DNA of 31,140 nucleotides from Ephemerocybe angulata (taxonomy: Eukaryota; Basidiomycota; Agaricomycetes; Agaricales; Psathyrellaceae): positions 1 through 31,140 of the forward strand of contig JAACJK010000033.1 of assembly GCA_013368325.1 (NCBI GenBank), read 5' to 3'. The notes below the pieces were generated by a model. It saw nothing but the letters and a program-made list of their open reading frames with translations, did not search any database and was not told the origin of the DNA. Position 1 is the first letter of the stretch. Each line of letters opens with the position of its first letter. Both the position numbers and the translations under genes were made by a program. Below, piece after piece: positions 12,881 to 25,668 of the stretch.

Positions 12881-13321
12881 CCTAAACCTCGCCCCCAATG
12901 CACTGCTTGCGTTCACATGATCTCTTTCTCACGTGCTGCCTCGCACGTTCACGTGTCGCCCTCTCAAACTCTCCCTCGACCTCCCTGACCCTTGATCGAC
13001 TTGCTTTCAAACGTCCAACCCTCTCCCTTACACTCCTCTCCACCTGCATCATTTTCTTTCCAACCCCTCCCTCCATTTCGCATGCATCGACCACATCCAC
13101 GCTTCCCTAACTCTCCCCATTTTATTTCCTAAACCTCTCCCCAACGGACTCCACGTCTTGCACATGCATCTCTTCTCGCTTGCATAAACACCTTGTTCTG
13201 TTTCCATTCAACCCGACACATTTGCCTTCCGCGTTGTCTCCTAACCCTTGTCCAAACGTTTTCAACCATCTCCGCACACCGACTTGCTCCATCGCACACC
13301 TTGACCTCATCCACGATGTAT
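12881..13321 (+). repeat. Monomer A of the higher-order unit (reference copy in unit 10, 441 bp)
   Basis: The first of three related monomers. Landmarks: CCTAAACCTCGCC at 12881, then GCGTTCACATGATCTC; CCTAAACCTCTCC at 13128, then ACGGACTCC and CACATGCATCTCTTCTCGC; CCTAACCCTTGTCC at 13240, then AAACGTTTTCAACC and CTCCGCACACCG. Monomer B carries the same landmarks in the same order. A alone has two CACGTG sites. Confidence 0.85.
12930..12955. other. Pair of CACGTG palindromes in monomer A (one pair per unit; reference copy)
   Basis: CACGTG occurs at 12930-12935 and again at 12950-12955, 20 bp apart, about two helical turns. The pair recurs at the same place in every unit. At the homologous place monomer B reads CACGCA and CCCGTG, so the sites are specific to A. 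CACGTG is the core site of basic helix-loop-helix proteins, including yeast Cbf1. Binding here is inference. Confidence 0.5.
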
Positions 13322-13855
13322 CCTAAACCTCGCCCTGACGCATGGCTTGCGTTCACATGATCTCTTTCTCACGCACTGCCTCGTGTGTTCCCGTGTCACC
13401 CTCTCGGACTTTCCCTCGATCTCCCTGAGCCTGCGATCCACCAACAGCTCGCTTTCAAATGTTCGACCCTCTTCATTTCATTTCCATTCCCAAACCCTCT
13501 CCCTTGCCCTTCTCCGCCTGCATCATTTCCTTTCAAACACCTCCTGCCATTGCGCATGCTTCAACACTCCCCGTTCTCTCCATCTGATTCCCTAAACCTC
13601 TCCCGCACGGTCTGCTTGTGTTTCCTTTCAAACTCGGTTCAAACACCTCGCTCTCGTTCCATTTCCTAAACCTCTCCCAAACGGACTCCCCGTATCGCAC
13701 ATGCATCTCTTCTCGCTTGCCTTTCCTTTCAAACGCCTCGATCTGTTTCCATTCCATTTGTCTTCCGCATTGTCTCCTAACCCTTGTCCAAACAGTTTCA
13801 ACCGTCTCCGCACACCGCAACTCGCCACTCTACGACCACTGCCTTGTCTCAATTT
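13322..13855 (+). repeat. Monomer B of the higher-order unit (reference copy in unit 10, 534 bp)
   Basis: Clearly related to monomer A. It starts CCTAAACCTCGCC at 13322 with the same GCGTTCACATGATCTC stretch, and has CCTAAACCTCTCCC at 13591 and again at 13665, CACATGCATCTCTTCTCGC, and CCTAACCCTTGTCC at 13776 leading to CTCCGCACACCG. It is longer than A mainly because 74 bp separate the two CCTAAACCTCTCCC motifs. In A the corresponding first motif has decayed to CCCTAACTCTCCCC, only about 22 bp before the second. Confidence 0.85.
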
Positions 13856-14301
13856 CCTAACCCTTTCCCGGATGCTCTCATTCCTCCGTGTTCTGCACAT
13901 ACATCACTCCCACTTGACCCACCAGCATGTCTCAATCTTGCCAATTCATTGATCTTCTGTGATGCCTAAACCTCGTCCGAACGGCCGCTCTCTTCCCCGA
14001 CCGCATCTGCAATTCCCACGCCCACGCCACATCATTTCCATCAACCTGATTTGATGACTCTTTCCCACCCTTGTCCAAACACCTTTGTTTATTCCCGTCA
14101 CATGCCCCTGCGATTCCCACACACATGCATCTCGCTCGGCGTCGTCTCTCACCGCCCGCATCCAACACGGCACCCATCTCTGTCCCCACACCCTTCATCC
14201 AAGATGCCCTGCCTAACCCTCCTCCCAACTCACTCCCTCTGTCCCCTGTCGCATTCCAAACTACTCTCTTCTCCCTTTCCACCTCATCCGCGCTGTCTTT
14301 T
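13856..14301 (+). repeat. Monomer C of the higher-order unit (reference copy in unit 10, 446 bp, most diverged)
   Basis: A weaker relative of A and B. It starts CCTAACCCTTTCCC at 13856 with TTCACATACATCACTCCC (compare TTCACATGATCTCTTTCTC in A and B). It has CCTAAACCTCGTCCGAACGG at 13965 (compare CCTAAACCTCTCCCCAACGG), TTTCCATCAACC (compare TTTCCATTCAACC), TTGTCCAAACACC, ACATGCATCTCGCTCGGC, and CCTAACCCTCC at 14212. The last 90 bases lead into the next monomer A. The alignment is by eye, so the relationship is likely but its detailed path is not settled. Confidence 0.6.
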
Positions 14302-17300
14302 CCTAAACCTCGCCCCCAATGCACTGCTTGCGTTCACATGATCTCTTTCTCACGTGCTGCCTCGCACGTTCACGTGTCGCCCTCTCAAACTCTCCCTCGA
14401 CCTCCCTGACCCTTGATCGACTTGCTTTCAAACGTCCAACCCTCTCCCTTACACTCCTCTCCACCTGCATCATTTTCTTTCCAACCCCTCCCTCCATTTC
14501 GCATGCATCGACCACATCCACGCTTCCCTAACTCTCCCCATTTTATTTCCTAAACCTCTCCCCAACGGACTCCACGTCTTGCACATGCATCTCTTCTCGC
14601 TTGCATAAACACCTTGTTCTGTTTCCATTCAACCCGACACATTTGCCTTCCGCGTTGTCTCCTAACCCTTGTCCAAACGTTTTCAACCATCTCCGCACAC
14701 CGACTTGCTCCATCGCACACCTTGACCTCATCCACGATGTATCCTAAACCTCGCCCTGACGCATGGCTTGCGTTCACATGATCTCTTTCTCACGCACTGC
14801 CTCGTGTGTTCCCGTGTCACCCTCTCGGACTTTCCCTCGATCTCCCTGAGCCTGCGATCCACCAACAGCTCGCTTTCAAATGTTCGACCCTCTTCATTTC
14901 ATTTCCATTCCCAAACCCTCTCCCTTGCCCTTCTCCGCCTGCATCATTTCCTTTCAAACACCTCCTGCCATTGCGCATGCTTCAACACTCCCCGTTCTCT
15001 CCATCTGATTCCCTAAACCTCTCCCGCACGGTCTGCTTGTGTTTCCTTTCAAACTCGGTTCAAACACCTCGCTCTCGTTCCATTTCCTAAACCTCTCCCA
15101 AACGGACTCCCCGTATCGCACATGCATCTCTTCTCGCTTGCCTTTCCTTTCAAACGCCTCGATCTGTTTCCATTCCATTTGTCTTCCGCATTGTCTCCTA
15201 ACCCTTGTCCAAACAGTTTCAACCGTCTCCGCACACCGCAACTCGCCACTCTACGACCACTGCCTTGTCTCAATTTCCTAACCCTTTCCCGGATGCTCTC
15301 ATTCCTCCGTGTTCTGCACATACATCACTCCCACTTGACCCACCAGCATGTCTCAATCTTGCCAATTCATTGATCTTCTGTGATGCCTAAACCTCGTCCG
15401 AACGGCCGCTCTCTTCCCCGACCGCATCTGCAATTCCCACGCCCACGCCACATCATTTCCATCAACCTGATTTGATGACTCTTTCCCACCCTTGTCCAAA
15501 CACCTTTGTTTATTCCCGTCACATGCCCCTGCGATTCCCACACACATGCATCTCGCTCGGCGTCGTCTCTCACCGCCCGCATCCAACACGGCACCCATCT
15601 CTGTCCCCACACCCTTCATCCAAGATGCCCTGCCTAACCCTCCTCCCAACTCACTCCCTCTGTCCCCTGTCGCATTCCAAACTACTCTCTTCTCCCTTTC
15701 CACCTCATCCGCGCTGTCTTTTCCTAAACCTCGCCCCCAATGCACTGCTTGCGTTCACATGATCTCTTTCTCACGTGCTGCCTCGCACGTTCACGTGTCG
15801 CCCTCTCAAACTCTCCCTCGACCTCCCTGACCCTTGATCGACTTGCTTTCAAACGTCCAACCCTCTCCCTTACACTCCTCTCCACCTGCATCATTTTCTT
15901 TCCAACCCCTCCCTCCATTTCGCATGCATCGACCACATCCACGCTTCCCTAACTCTCCCCATTTTATTTCCTAAACCTCTCCCCAACGGACTCCACGTCT
16001 TGCACATGCATCTCTTCTCGCTTGCATAAACACCTTGTTCTGTTTCCATTCAACCCGACACATTTGCCTTCCGCGTTGTCTCCTAACCCTTGTCCAAACG
16101 TTTTCAACCATCTCCGCACACCGACTTGCTCCATCGCACACCTTGACCTCATCCACGATGTATCCTAAACCTCGCCCTGACGCATGGCTTGCGTTCACAT
16201 GATCTCTTTCTCACGCACTGCCTCGTGTGTTCCCGTGTCACCCTCTCGGACTTTCCCTCGATCTCCCTGAGCCTGCGATCCACCAACAGCTCGCTTTCAA
16301 ATGTTCGACCCTCTTCATTTCATTTCCATTCCCAAACCCTCTCCCTTGCCCTTCTCCGCCTGCATCATTTCCTTTCAAACACCTCCTGCCATTGCGCATG
16401 CTTCAACACTCCCCGTTCTCTCCATCTGATTCCCTAAACCTCTCCCGCACGGTCTGCTTGTGTTTCCTTTCAAACTCGGTTCAAACACCTCGCTCTCGTT
16501 CCATTTCCTAAACCTCTCCCAAACGGACTCCCCGTATCGCACATGCATCTCTTCTCGCTTGCCTTTCCTTTCAAACGCCTCGATCTGTTTCCATTCCATT
16601 TGTCTTCCGCATTGTCTCCTAACCCTTGTCCAAACAGTTTCAACCGTCTCCGCACACCGCAACTCGCCACTCTACGACCACTGCCTTGTCTCAATTTCCT
16701 AACCCTTTCCCGGATGCTCTCATTCCTCCGTGTTCTGCACATACATCACTCCCACTTGACCCACCAGCATGTCTCAATCTTGCCAATTCATTGATCTTCT
16801 GTGATGCCTAAACCTCGTCCGAACGGCCGCTCTCTTCCCCGACCGCATCTGCAATTCCCACGCCCACGCCACATCATTTCCATCAACCTGATTTGATGAC
16901 TCTTTCCCACCCTTGTCCAAACACCTTTGTTTATTCCCGTCACATGCCCCTGCGATTCCCACACACATGCATCTCGCTCGGCGTCGTCTCTCACCGCCCG
17001 CATCCAACACGGCACCCATCTCTGTCCCCACACCCTTCATCCAAGATGCCCTGCCTAACCCTCCTCCCAACTCACTCCCTCTGTCCCCTGTCGCATTCCA
17101 AACTACTCTCTTCTCCCTTTCCACCTCATCCGCGCTGTCTTTTCCTAAACCTCGCCCCCAATGCACTGCTTGCGTTCACATGATCTCTTTCTCACGTGCT
17201 GCCTCGCACGTTCACGTGTCGCCCTCTCAAACTCTCCCTCGACCTCCCTGACCCTTGATCGACTTGCTTTCAAACGTCCAACCCTCTCCCTTACACTCCT

Positions 17301-20300
17301 CTCCACCTGCATCATTTTCTTTCCAACCCCTCCCTCCATTTCGCATGCATCGACCACATCCACGCTTCCCTAACTCTCCCCATTTTATTTCCTAAACCTC
17401 TCCCCAACGGACTCCACGTCTTGCACATGCATCTCTTCTCGCTTGCATAAACACCTTGTTCTGTTTCCATTCAACCCGACACATTTGCCTTCCGCGTTGT
17501 CTCCTAACCCTTGTCCAAACGTTTTCAACCATCTCCGCACACCGACTTGCTCCATCGCACACCTTGACCTCATCCACGATGTATCCTAAACCTCGCCCTG
17601 ACGCATGGCTTGCGTTCACATGATCTCTTTCTCACGCACTGCCTCGTGTGTTCCCGTGTCACCCTCTCGGACTTTCCCTCGATCTCCCTGAGCCTGCGAT
17701 CCACCAACAGCTCGCTTTCAAATGTTCGACCCTCTTCATTTCATTTCCATTCCCAAACCCTCTCCCTTGCCCTTCTCCGCCTGCATCATTTCCTTTCAAA
17801 CACCTCCTGCCATTGCGCATGCTTCAACACTCCCCGTTCTCTCCATCTGATTCCCTAAACCTCTCCCGCACGGTCTGCTTGTGTTTCCTTTCAAACTCGG
17901 TTCAAACACCTCGCTCTCGTTCCATTTCCTAAACCTCTCCCAAACGGACTCCCCGTATCGCACATGCATCTCTTCTCGCTTGCCTTTCCTTTCAAACGCC
18001 TCGATCTGTTTCCATTCCATTTGTCTTCCGCATTGTCTCCTAACCCTTGTCCAAACAGTTTCAACCGTCTCCGCACACCGCAACTCGCCACTCTACGACC
18101 ACTGCCTTGTCTCAATTTCCTAACCCTTTCCCGGATGCTCTCATTCCTCCGTGTTCTGCACATACATCACTCCCACTTGACCCACCAGCATGTCTCAATC
18201 TTGCCAATTCATTGATCTTCTGTGATGCCTAAACCTCGTCCGAACGGCCGCTCTCTTCCCCGACCGCATCTGCAATTCCCACGCCCACGCCACATCATTT
18301 CCATCAACCTGATTTGATGACTCTTTCCCACCCTTGTCCAAACACCTTTGTTTATTCCCGTCACATGCCCCTGCGATTCCCACACACATGCATCTCGCTC
18401 GGCGTCGTCTCTCACCGCCCGCATCCAACACGGCACCCATCTCTGTCCCCACACCCTTCATCCAAGATGCCCTGCCTAACCCTCCTCCCAACTCACTCCC
18501 TCTGTCCCCTGTCGCATTCCAAACTACTCTCTTCTCCCTTTCCACCTCATCCGCGCTGTCTTTTCCTAAACCTCGCCCCCAATGCACTGCTTGCGTTCAC
18601 ATGATCTCTTTCTCACGTGCTGCCTCGCACGTTCACGTGTCGCCCTCTCAAACTCTCCCTCGACCTCCCTGACCCTTGATCGACTTGCTTTCAAACGTCC
18701 AACCCTCTCCCTTACACTCCTCTCCACCTGCATCATTTTCTTTCCAACCCCTCCCTCCATTTCGCATGCATCGACCACATCCACGCTTCCCTAACTCTCC
18801 CCATTTTATTTCCTAAACCTCTCCCCAACGGACTCCACGTCTTGCACATGCATCTCTTCTCGCTTGCATAAACACCTTGTTCTGTTTCCATTCAACCCGA
18901 CACATTTGCCTTCCGCGTTGTCTCCTAACCCTTGTCCAAACGTTTTCAACCATCTCCGCACACCGACTTGCTCCATCGCACACCTTGACCTCATCCACGA
19001 TGTATCCTAAACCTCGCCCTGACGCATGGCTTGCGTTCACATGATCTCTTTCTCACGCACTGCCTCGTGTGTTCCCGTGTCACCCTCTCGGACTTTCCCT
19101 CGATCTCCCTGAGCCTGCGATCCACCAACAGCTCGCTTTCAAATGTTCGACCCTCTTCATTTCATTTCCATTCCCAAACCCTCTCCCTTGCCCTTCTCCG
19201 CCTGCATCATTTCCTTTCAAACACCTCCTGCCATTGCGCATGCTTCAACACTCCCCGTTCTCTCCATCTGATTCCCTAAACCTCTCCCGCACGGTCTGCT
19301 TGTGTTTCCTTTCAAACTCGGTTCAAACACCTCGCTCTCGTTCCATTTCCTAAACCTCTCCCAAACGGACTCCCCGTATCGCACATGCATCTCTTCTCGC
19401 TTGCCTTTCCTTTCAAACGCCTCGATCTGTTTCCATTCCATTTGTCTTCCGCATTGTCTCCTAACCCTTGTCCAAACAGTTTCAACCGTCTCCGCACACC
19501 GCAACTCGCCACTCTACGACCACTGCCTTGTCTCAATTTCCTAACCCTTTCCCGGATGCTCTCATTCCTCCGTGTTCTGCACATACATCACTCCCACTTG
19601 ACCCACCAGCATGTCTCAATCTTGCCAATTCATTGATCTTCTGTGATGCCTAAACCTCGTCCGAACGGCCGCTCTCTTCCCCGACCGCATCTGCAATTCC
19701 CACGCCCACGCCACATCATTTCCATCAACCTGATTTGATGACTCTTTCCCACCCTTGTCCAAACACCTTTGTTTATTCCCGTCACATGCCCCTGCGATTC
19801 CCACACACATGCATCTCGCTCGGCGTCGTCTCTCACCGCCCGCATCCAACACGGCACCCATCTCTGTCCCCACACCCTTCATCCAAGATGCCCTGCCTAA
19901 CCCTCCTCCCAACTCACTCCCTCTGTCCCCTGTCGCATTCCAAACTACTCTCTTCTCCCTTTCCACCTCATCCGCGCTGTCTTTTCCTAAACCTCGCCCC
20001 CAATGCACTGCTTGCGTTCACATGATCTCTTTCTCACGTGCTGCCTCGCACGTTCACGTGTCGCCCTCTCAAACTCTCCCTCGACCTCCCTGACCCTTGA
20101 TCGACTTGCTTTCAAACGTCCAACCCTCTCCCTTACACTCCTCTCCACCTGCATCATTTTCTTTCCAACCCCTCCCTCCATTTCGCATGCATCGACCACA
20201 TCCACGCTTCCCTAACTCTCCCCATTTTATTTCCTAAACCTCTCCCCAACGGACTCCACGTCTTGCACATGCATCTCTTCTCGCTTGCATAAACACCTTG

Positions 20301-23300
20301 TTCTGTTTCCATTCAACCCGACACATTTGCCTTCCGCGTTGTCTCCTAACCCTTGTCCAAACGTTTTCAACCATCTCCGCACACCGACTTGCTCCATCGC
20401 ACACCTTGACCTCATCCACGATGTATCCTAAACCTCGCCCTGACGCATGGCTTGCGTTCACATGATCTCTTTCTCACGCACTGCCTCGTGTGTTCCCGTG
20501 TCACCCTCTCGGACTTTCCCTCGATCTCCCTGAGCCTGCGATCCACCAACAGCTCGCTTTCAAATGTTCGACCCTCTTCATTTCATTTCCATTCCCAAAC
20601 CCTCTCCCTTGCCCTTCTCCGCCTGCATCATTTCCTTTCAAACACCTCCTGCCATTGCGCATGCTTCAACACTCCCCGTTCTCTCCATCTGATTCCCTAA
20701 ACCTCTCCCGCACGGTCTGCTTGTGTTTCCTTTCAAACTCGGTTCAAACACCTCGCTCTCGTTCCATTTCCTAAACCTCTCCCAAACGGACTCCCCGTAT
20801 CGCACATGCATCTCTTCTCGCTTGCCTTTCCTTTCAAACGCCTCGATCTGTTTCCATTCCATTTGTCTTCCGCATTGTCTCCTAACCCTTGTCCAAACAG
20901 TTTCAACCGTCTCCGCACACCGCAACTCGCCACTCTACGACCACTGCCTTGTCTCAATTTCCTAACCCTTTCCCGGATGCTCTCATTCCTCCGTGTTCTG
21001 CACATACATCACTCCCACTTGACCCACCAGCATGTCTCAATCTTGCCAATTCATTGATCTTCTGTGATGCCTAAACCTCGTCCGAACGGCCGCTCTCTTC
21101 CCCGACCGCATCTGCAATTCCCACGCCCACGCCACATCATTTCCATCAACCTGATTTGATGACTCTTTCCCACCCTTGTCCAAACACCTTTGTTTATTCC
21201 CGTCACATGCCCCTGCGATTCCCACACACATGCATCTCGCTCGGCGTCGTCTCTCACCGCCCGCATCCAACACGGCACCCATCTCTGTCCCCACACCCTT
21301 CATCCAAGATGCCCTGCCTAACCCTCCTCCCAACTCACTCCCTCTGTCCCCTGTCGCATTCCAAACTACTCTCTTCTCCCTTTCCACCTCATCCGCGCTG
21401 TCTTTTCCTAAACCTCGCCCCCAATGCACTGCTTGCGTTCACATGATCTCTTTCTCACGTGCTGCCTCGCACGTTCACGTGTCGCCCTCTCAAACTCTCC
21501 CTCGACCTCCCTGACCCTTGATCGACTTGCTTTCAAACGTCCAACCCTCTCCCTTACACTCCTCTCCACCTGCATCATTTTCTTTCCAACCCCTCCCTCC
21601 ATTTCGCATGCATCGACCACATCCACGCTTCCCTAACTCTCCCCATTTTATTTCCTAAACCTCTCCCCAACGGACTCCACGTCTTGCACATGCATCTCTT
21701 CTCGCTTGCATAAACACCTTGTTCTGTTTCCATTCAACCCGACACATTTGCCTTCCGCGTTGTCTCCTAACCCTTGTCCAAACGTTTTCAACCATCTCCG
21801 CACACCGACTTGCTCCATCGCACACCTTGACCTCATCCACGATGTATCCTAAACCTCGCCCTGACGCATGGCTTGCGTTCACATGATCTCTTTCTCACGC
21901 ACTGCCTCGTGTGTTCCCGTGTCACCCTCTCGGACTTTCCCTCGATCTCCCTGAGCCTGCGATCCACCAACAGCTCGCTTTCAAATGTTCGACCCTCTTC
22001 ATTTCATTTCCATTCCCAAACCCTCTCCCTTGCCCTTCTCCGCCTGCATCATTTCCTTTCAAACACCTCCTGCCATTGCGCATGCTTCAACACTCCCCGT
22101 TCTCTCCATCTGATTCCCTAAACCTCTCCCGCACGGTCTGCTTGTGTTTCCTTTCAAACTCGGTTCAAACACCTCGCTCTCGTTCCATTTCCTAAACCTC
22201 TCCCAAACGGACTCCCCGTATCGCACATGCATCTCTTCTCGCTTGCCTTTCCTTTCAAACGCCTCGATCTGTTTCCATTCCATTTGTCTTCCGCATTGTC
22301 TCCTAACCCTTGTCCAAACAGTTTCAACCGTCTCCGCACACCGCAACTCGCCACTCTACGACCACTGCCTTGTCTCAATTTCCTAACCCTTTCCCGGATG
22401 CTCTCATTCCTCCGTGTTCTGCACATACATCACTCCCACTTGACCCACCAGCATGTCTCAATCTTGCCAATTCATTGATCTTCTGTGATGCCTAAACCTC
22501 GTCCGAACGGCCGCTCTCTTCCCCGACCGCATCTGCAATTCCCACGCCCACGCCACATCATTTCCATCAACCTGATTTGATGACTCTTTCCCACCCTTGT
22601 CCAAACACCTTTGTTTATTCCCGTCACATGCCCCTGCGATTCCCACACACATGCATCTCGCTCGGCGTCGTCTCTCACCGCCCGCATCCAACACGGCACC
22701 CATCTCTGTCCCCACACCCTTCATCCAAGATGCCCTGCCTAACCCTCCTCCCAACTCACTCCCTCTGTCCCCTGTCGCATTCCAAACTACTCTCTTCTCC
22801 CTTTCCACCTCATCCGCGCTGTCTTTTCCTAAACCTCGCCCCCAATGCACTGCTTGCGTTCACATGATCTCTTTCTCACGTGCTGCCTCGCACGTTCACG
22901 TGTCGCCCTCTCAAACTCTCCCTCGACCTCCCTGACCCTTGATCGACTTGCTTTCAAACGTCCAACCCTCTCCCTTACACTCCTCTCCACCTGCATCATT
23001 TTCTTTCCAACCCCTCCCTCCATTTCGCATGCATCGACCACATCCACGCTTCCCTAACTCTCCCCATTTTATTTCCTAAACCTCTCCCCAACGGACTCCA
23101 CGTCTTGCACATGCATCTCTTCTCGCTTGCATAAACACCTTGTTCTGTTTCCATTCAACCCGACACATTTGCCTTCCGCGTTGTCTCCTAACCCTTGTCC
23201 AAACGTTTTCAACCATCTCCGCACACCGACTTGCTCCATCGCACACCTTGACCTCATCCACGATGTATCCTAAACCTCGCCCTGACGCATGGCTTGCGTT

Positions 23301-24248
23301 CACATGATCTCTTTCTCACGCACTGCCTCGTGTGTTCCCGTGTCACCCTCTCGGACTTTCCCTCGATCTCCCTGAGCCTGCGATCCACCAACAGCTCGCT
23401 TTCAAATGTTCGACCCTCTTCATTTCATTTCCATTCCCAAACCCTCTCCCTTGCCCTTCTCCGCCTGCATCATTTCCTTTCAAACACCTCCTGCCATTGC
23501 GCATGCTTCAACACTCCCCGTTCTCTCCATCTGATTCCCTAAACCTCTCCCGCACGGTCTGCTTGTGTTTCCTTTCAAACTCGGTTCAAACACCTCGCTC
23601 TCGTTCCATTTCCTAAACCTCTCCCAAACGGACTCCCCGTATCGCACATGCATCTCTTCTCGCTTGCCTTTCCTTTCAAACGCCTCGATCTGTTTCCATT
23701 CCATTTGTCTTCCGCATTGTCTCCTAACCCTTGTCCAAACAGTTTCAACCGTCTCCGCACACCGCAACTCGCCACTCTACGACCACTGCCTTGTCTCAAT
23801 TTCCTAACCCTTTCCCGGATGCTCTCATTCCTCCGTGTTCTGCACATACATCACTCCCACTTGACCCACCAGCATGTCTCAATCTTGCCAATTCATTGAT
23901 CTTCTGTGATGCCTAAACCTCGTCCGAACGGCCGCTCTCTTCCCCGACCGCATCTGCAATTCCCACGCCCACGCCACATCATTTCCATCAACCTGATTTG
24001 ATGACTCTTTCCCACCCTTGTCCAAACACCTTTGTTTATTCCCGTCACATGCCCCTGCGATTCCCACACACATGCATCTCGCTCGGCGTCGTCTCTCACC
24101 GCCCGCATCCAACACGGCACCCATCTCTGTCCCCACACCCTTCATCCAAGATGCCCTGCCTAACCCTCCTCCCAACTCACTCCCTCTGTCCCCTGTCGCA
24201 TTCCAAACTACTCTCTTCTCCCTTTCCACCTCATCCGCGCTGTCTTTT

Positions 24249-25668
24249 CCTAAACCTCGCCCCCAATGCACTGCTTGCGTTCACATGATCTCTTTCTCAC
24301 GTGCTGCCTCGCACGTTCACGTGTCGCCCTCTCAAACTCTCCCTCGACCTCCCTGACCCTTGATCGACTTGCTTTCAAACGTCCAACCCTCTCCCTTACA
24401 CTCCTCTCCACCTGCATCATTTTCTTTCCAACCCCTCCCTCCATTTCGCATGCATCGACCACATCCACGCTTCCCTAACTCTCCCCATTTTATTTCCTAA
24501 ACCTCTCCCCAACGGACTCCACGTCTTGCACATGCATCTCTTCTCGCTTGCATAAACACCTTGTTCTGTTTCCATTCAACCCGACACATTTGCCTTCCGC
24601 GTTGTCTCCTAACCCTTGTCCAAACGTTTTCAACCATCTCCGCACACCGACTTGCTCCATCGCACACCTTGACCTCATCCACGATGTATCCTAAACCTCG
24701 CCCTGACGCATGGCTTGCGTTCACATGATCTCTTTCTCACGCACTGCCTCGTGTGTTCCCGTGTCACCCTCTCGGACTTTCCCTCGATCTCCCTGAGCCT
24801 GCGATCCACCAACAGCTCGCTTTCAAATGTTCGACCCTCTTCATTTCATTTCCATTCCCAAACCCTCTCCCTTGCCCTTCTCCGCCTGCATCATTTCCTT
24901 TCAAACACCTCCTGCCATTGCGCATGCTTCAACACTCCCCGTTCTCTCCATCTGATTCCCTAAACCTCTCCCGCACGGTCTGCTTGTGTTTCCTTTCAAA
25001 CTCGGTTCAAACACCTCGCTCTCGTTCCATTTCCTAAACCTCTCCCAAACGGACTCCCCGTATCGCACATGCATCTCTTCTCGCTTGCCTTTCCTTTCAA
25101 ACGCCTCGATCTGTTTCCATTCCATTTGTCTTCCGCATTGTCTCCTAACCCTTGTCCAAACAGTTTCAACCGTCTCCGCACACCGCAACTCGCCACTCTA
25201 CGACCACTGCCTTGTCTCAATTTCCTAACCCTTTCCCGGATGCTCTCATTCCTCCGTGTTCTGCACATACATCACTCCCACTTGACCCACCAGCATGTCT
25301 CAATCTTGCCAATTCATTGATCTTCTGTGATGCCTAAACCTCGTCCGAACGGCCGCTCTCTTCCCCGACCGCATCTGCAATTCCCACGCCCACGCCACAT
25401 CATTTCCATCAACCTGATTTGATGACTCTTTCCCACCCTTGTCCAAACACCTTTGTTTATTCCCGTCACATGCCCCTGCGATTCCCACACACATGCATCT
25501 CGCTCGGCGTCGTCTCTCACCGCCCGCATCCAACACGGCACCCATCTCTGTCCCCACACCCTTCATCCAAGATGCCCTGCCTAACCCTCCTCCCAACTCA
25601 CTCCCTCTGTCCCCTGTCGCATTCCAAACTACTCTCTTCTCCCTTTCCACCTCATCCGCGCTGTCTTT
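24249..25668 (+). repeat. Array unit 18 (1420 bp, type II, one base short)
   Basis: Like the core units except for one missing T near its 3' end: GCTGTCTTTCC near 25660, where core units read GCTGTCTTTTCC. Confidence 0.95.

Larger units (their letters stand above)
11460..24248 (+). repeat. Array core: units 9-17, nine apparently identical 1421-bp type II units
   Basis: Unit starts fall at exact 1421-base steps (11460, 12881, 14302, 15723, 17144, 18565, 19986, 21407, 22828, next 24249). Conceptual translations in several overlapping frames on both strands repeat with identical residues and the same offset in every unit. I saw no difference when reading across, though I did not make a base-by-base alignment. 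Type II states include AAACAGTTTCAACCGTC, CACCGCAACTCG, CAACCTGATTTG, CTTGTCCAAACACC, GGCGTCGTCTC, GTGTCGCCCTC and GCTCCATCGC. This points to very recent amplification or homogenisation, unless the assembly copied one consensus. Confidence 0.95.

Noticed and set aside
13636..13650. GGTTCAAAC resembling a tRNA T-arm or RNA polymerase III B box, once per unit in monomer B
   Set aside because: No A box at the right distance and no cloverleaf can be folded around it.
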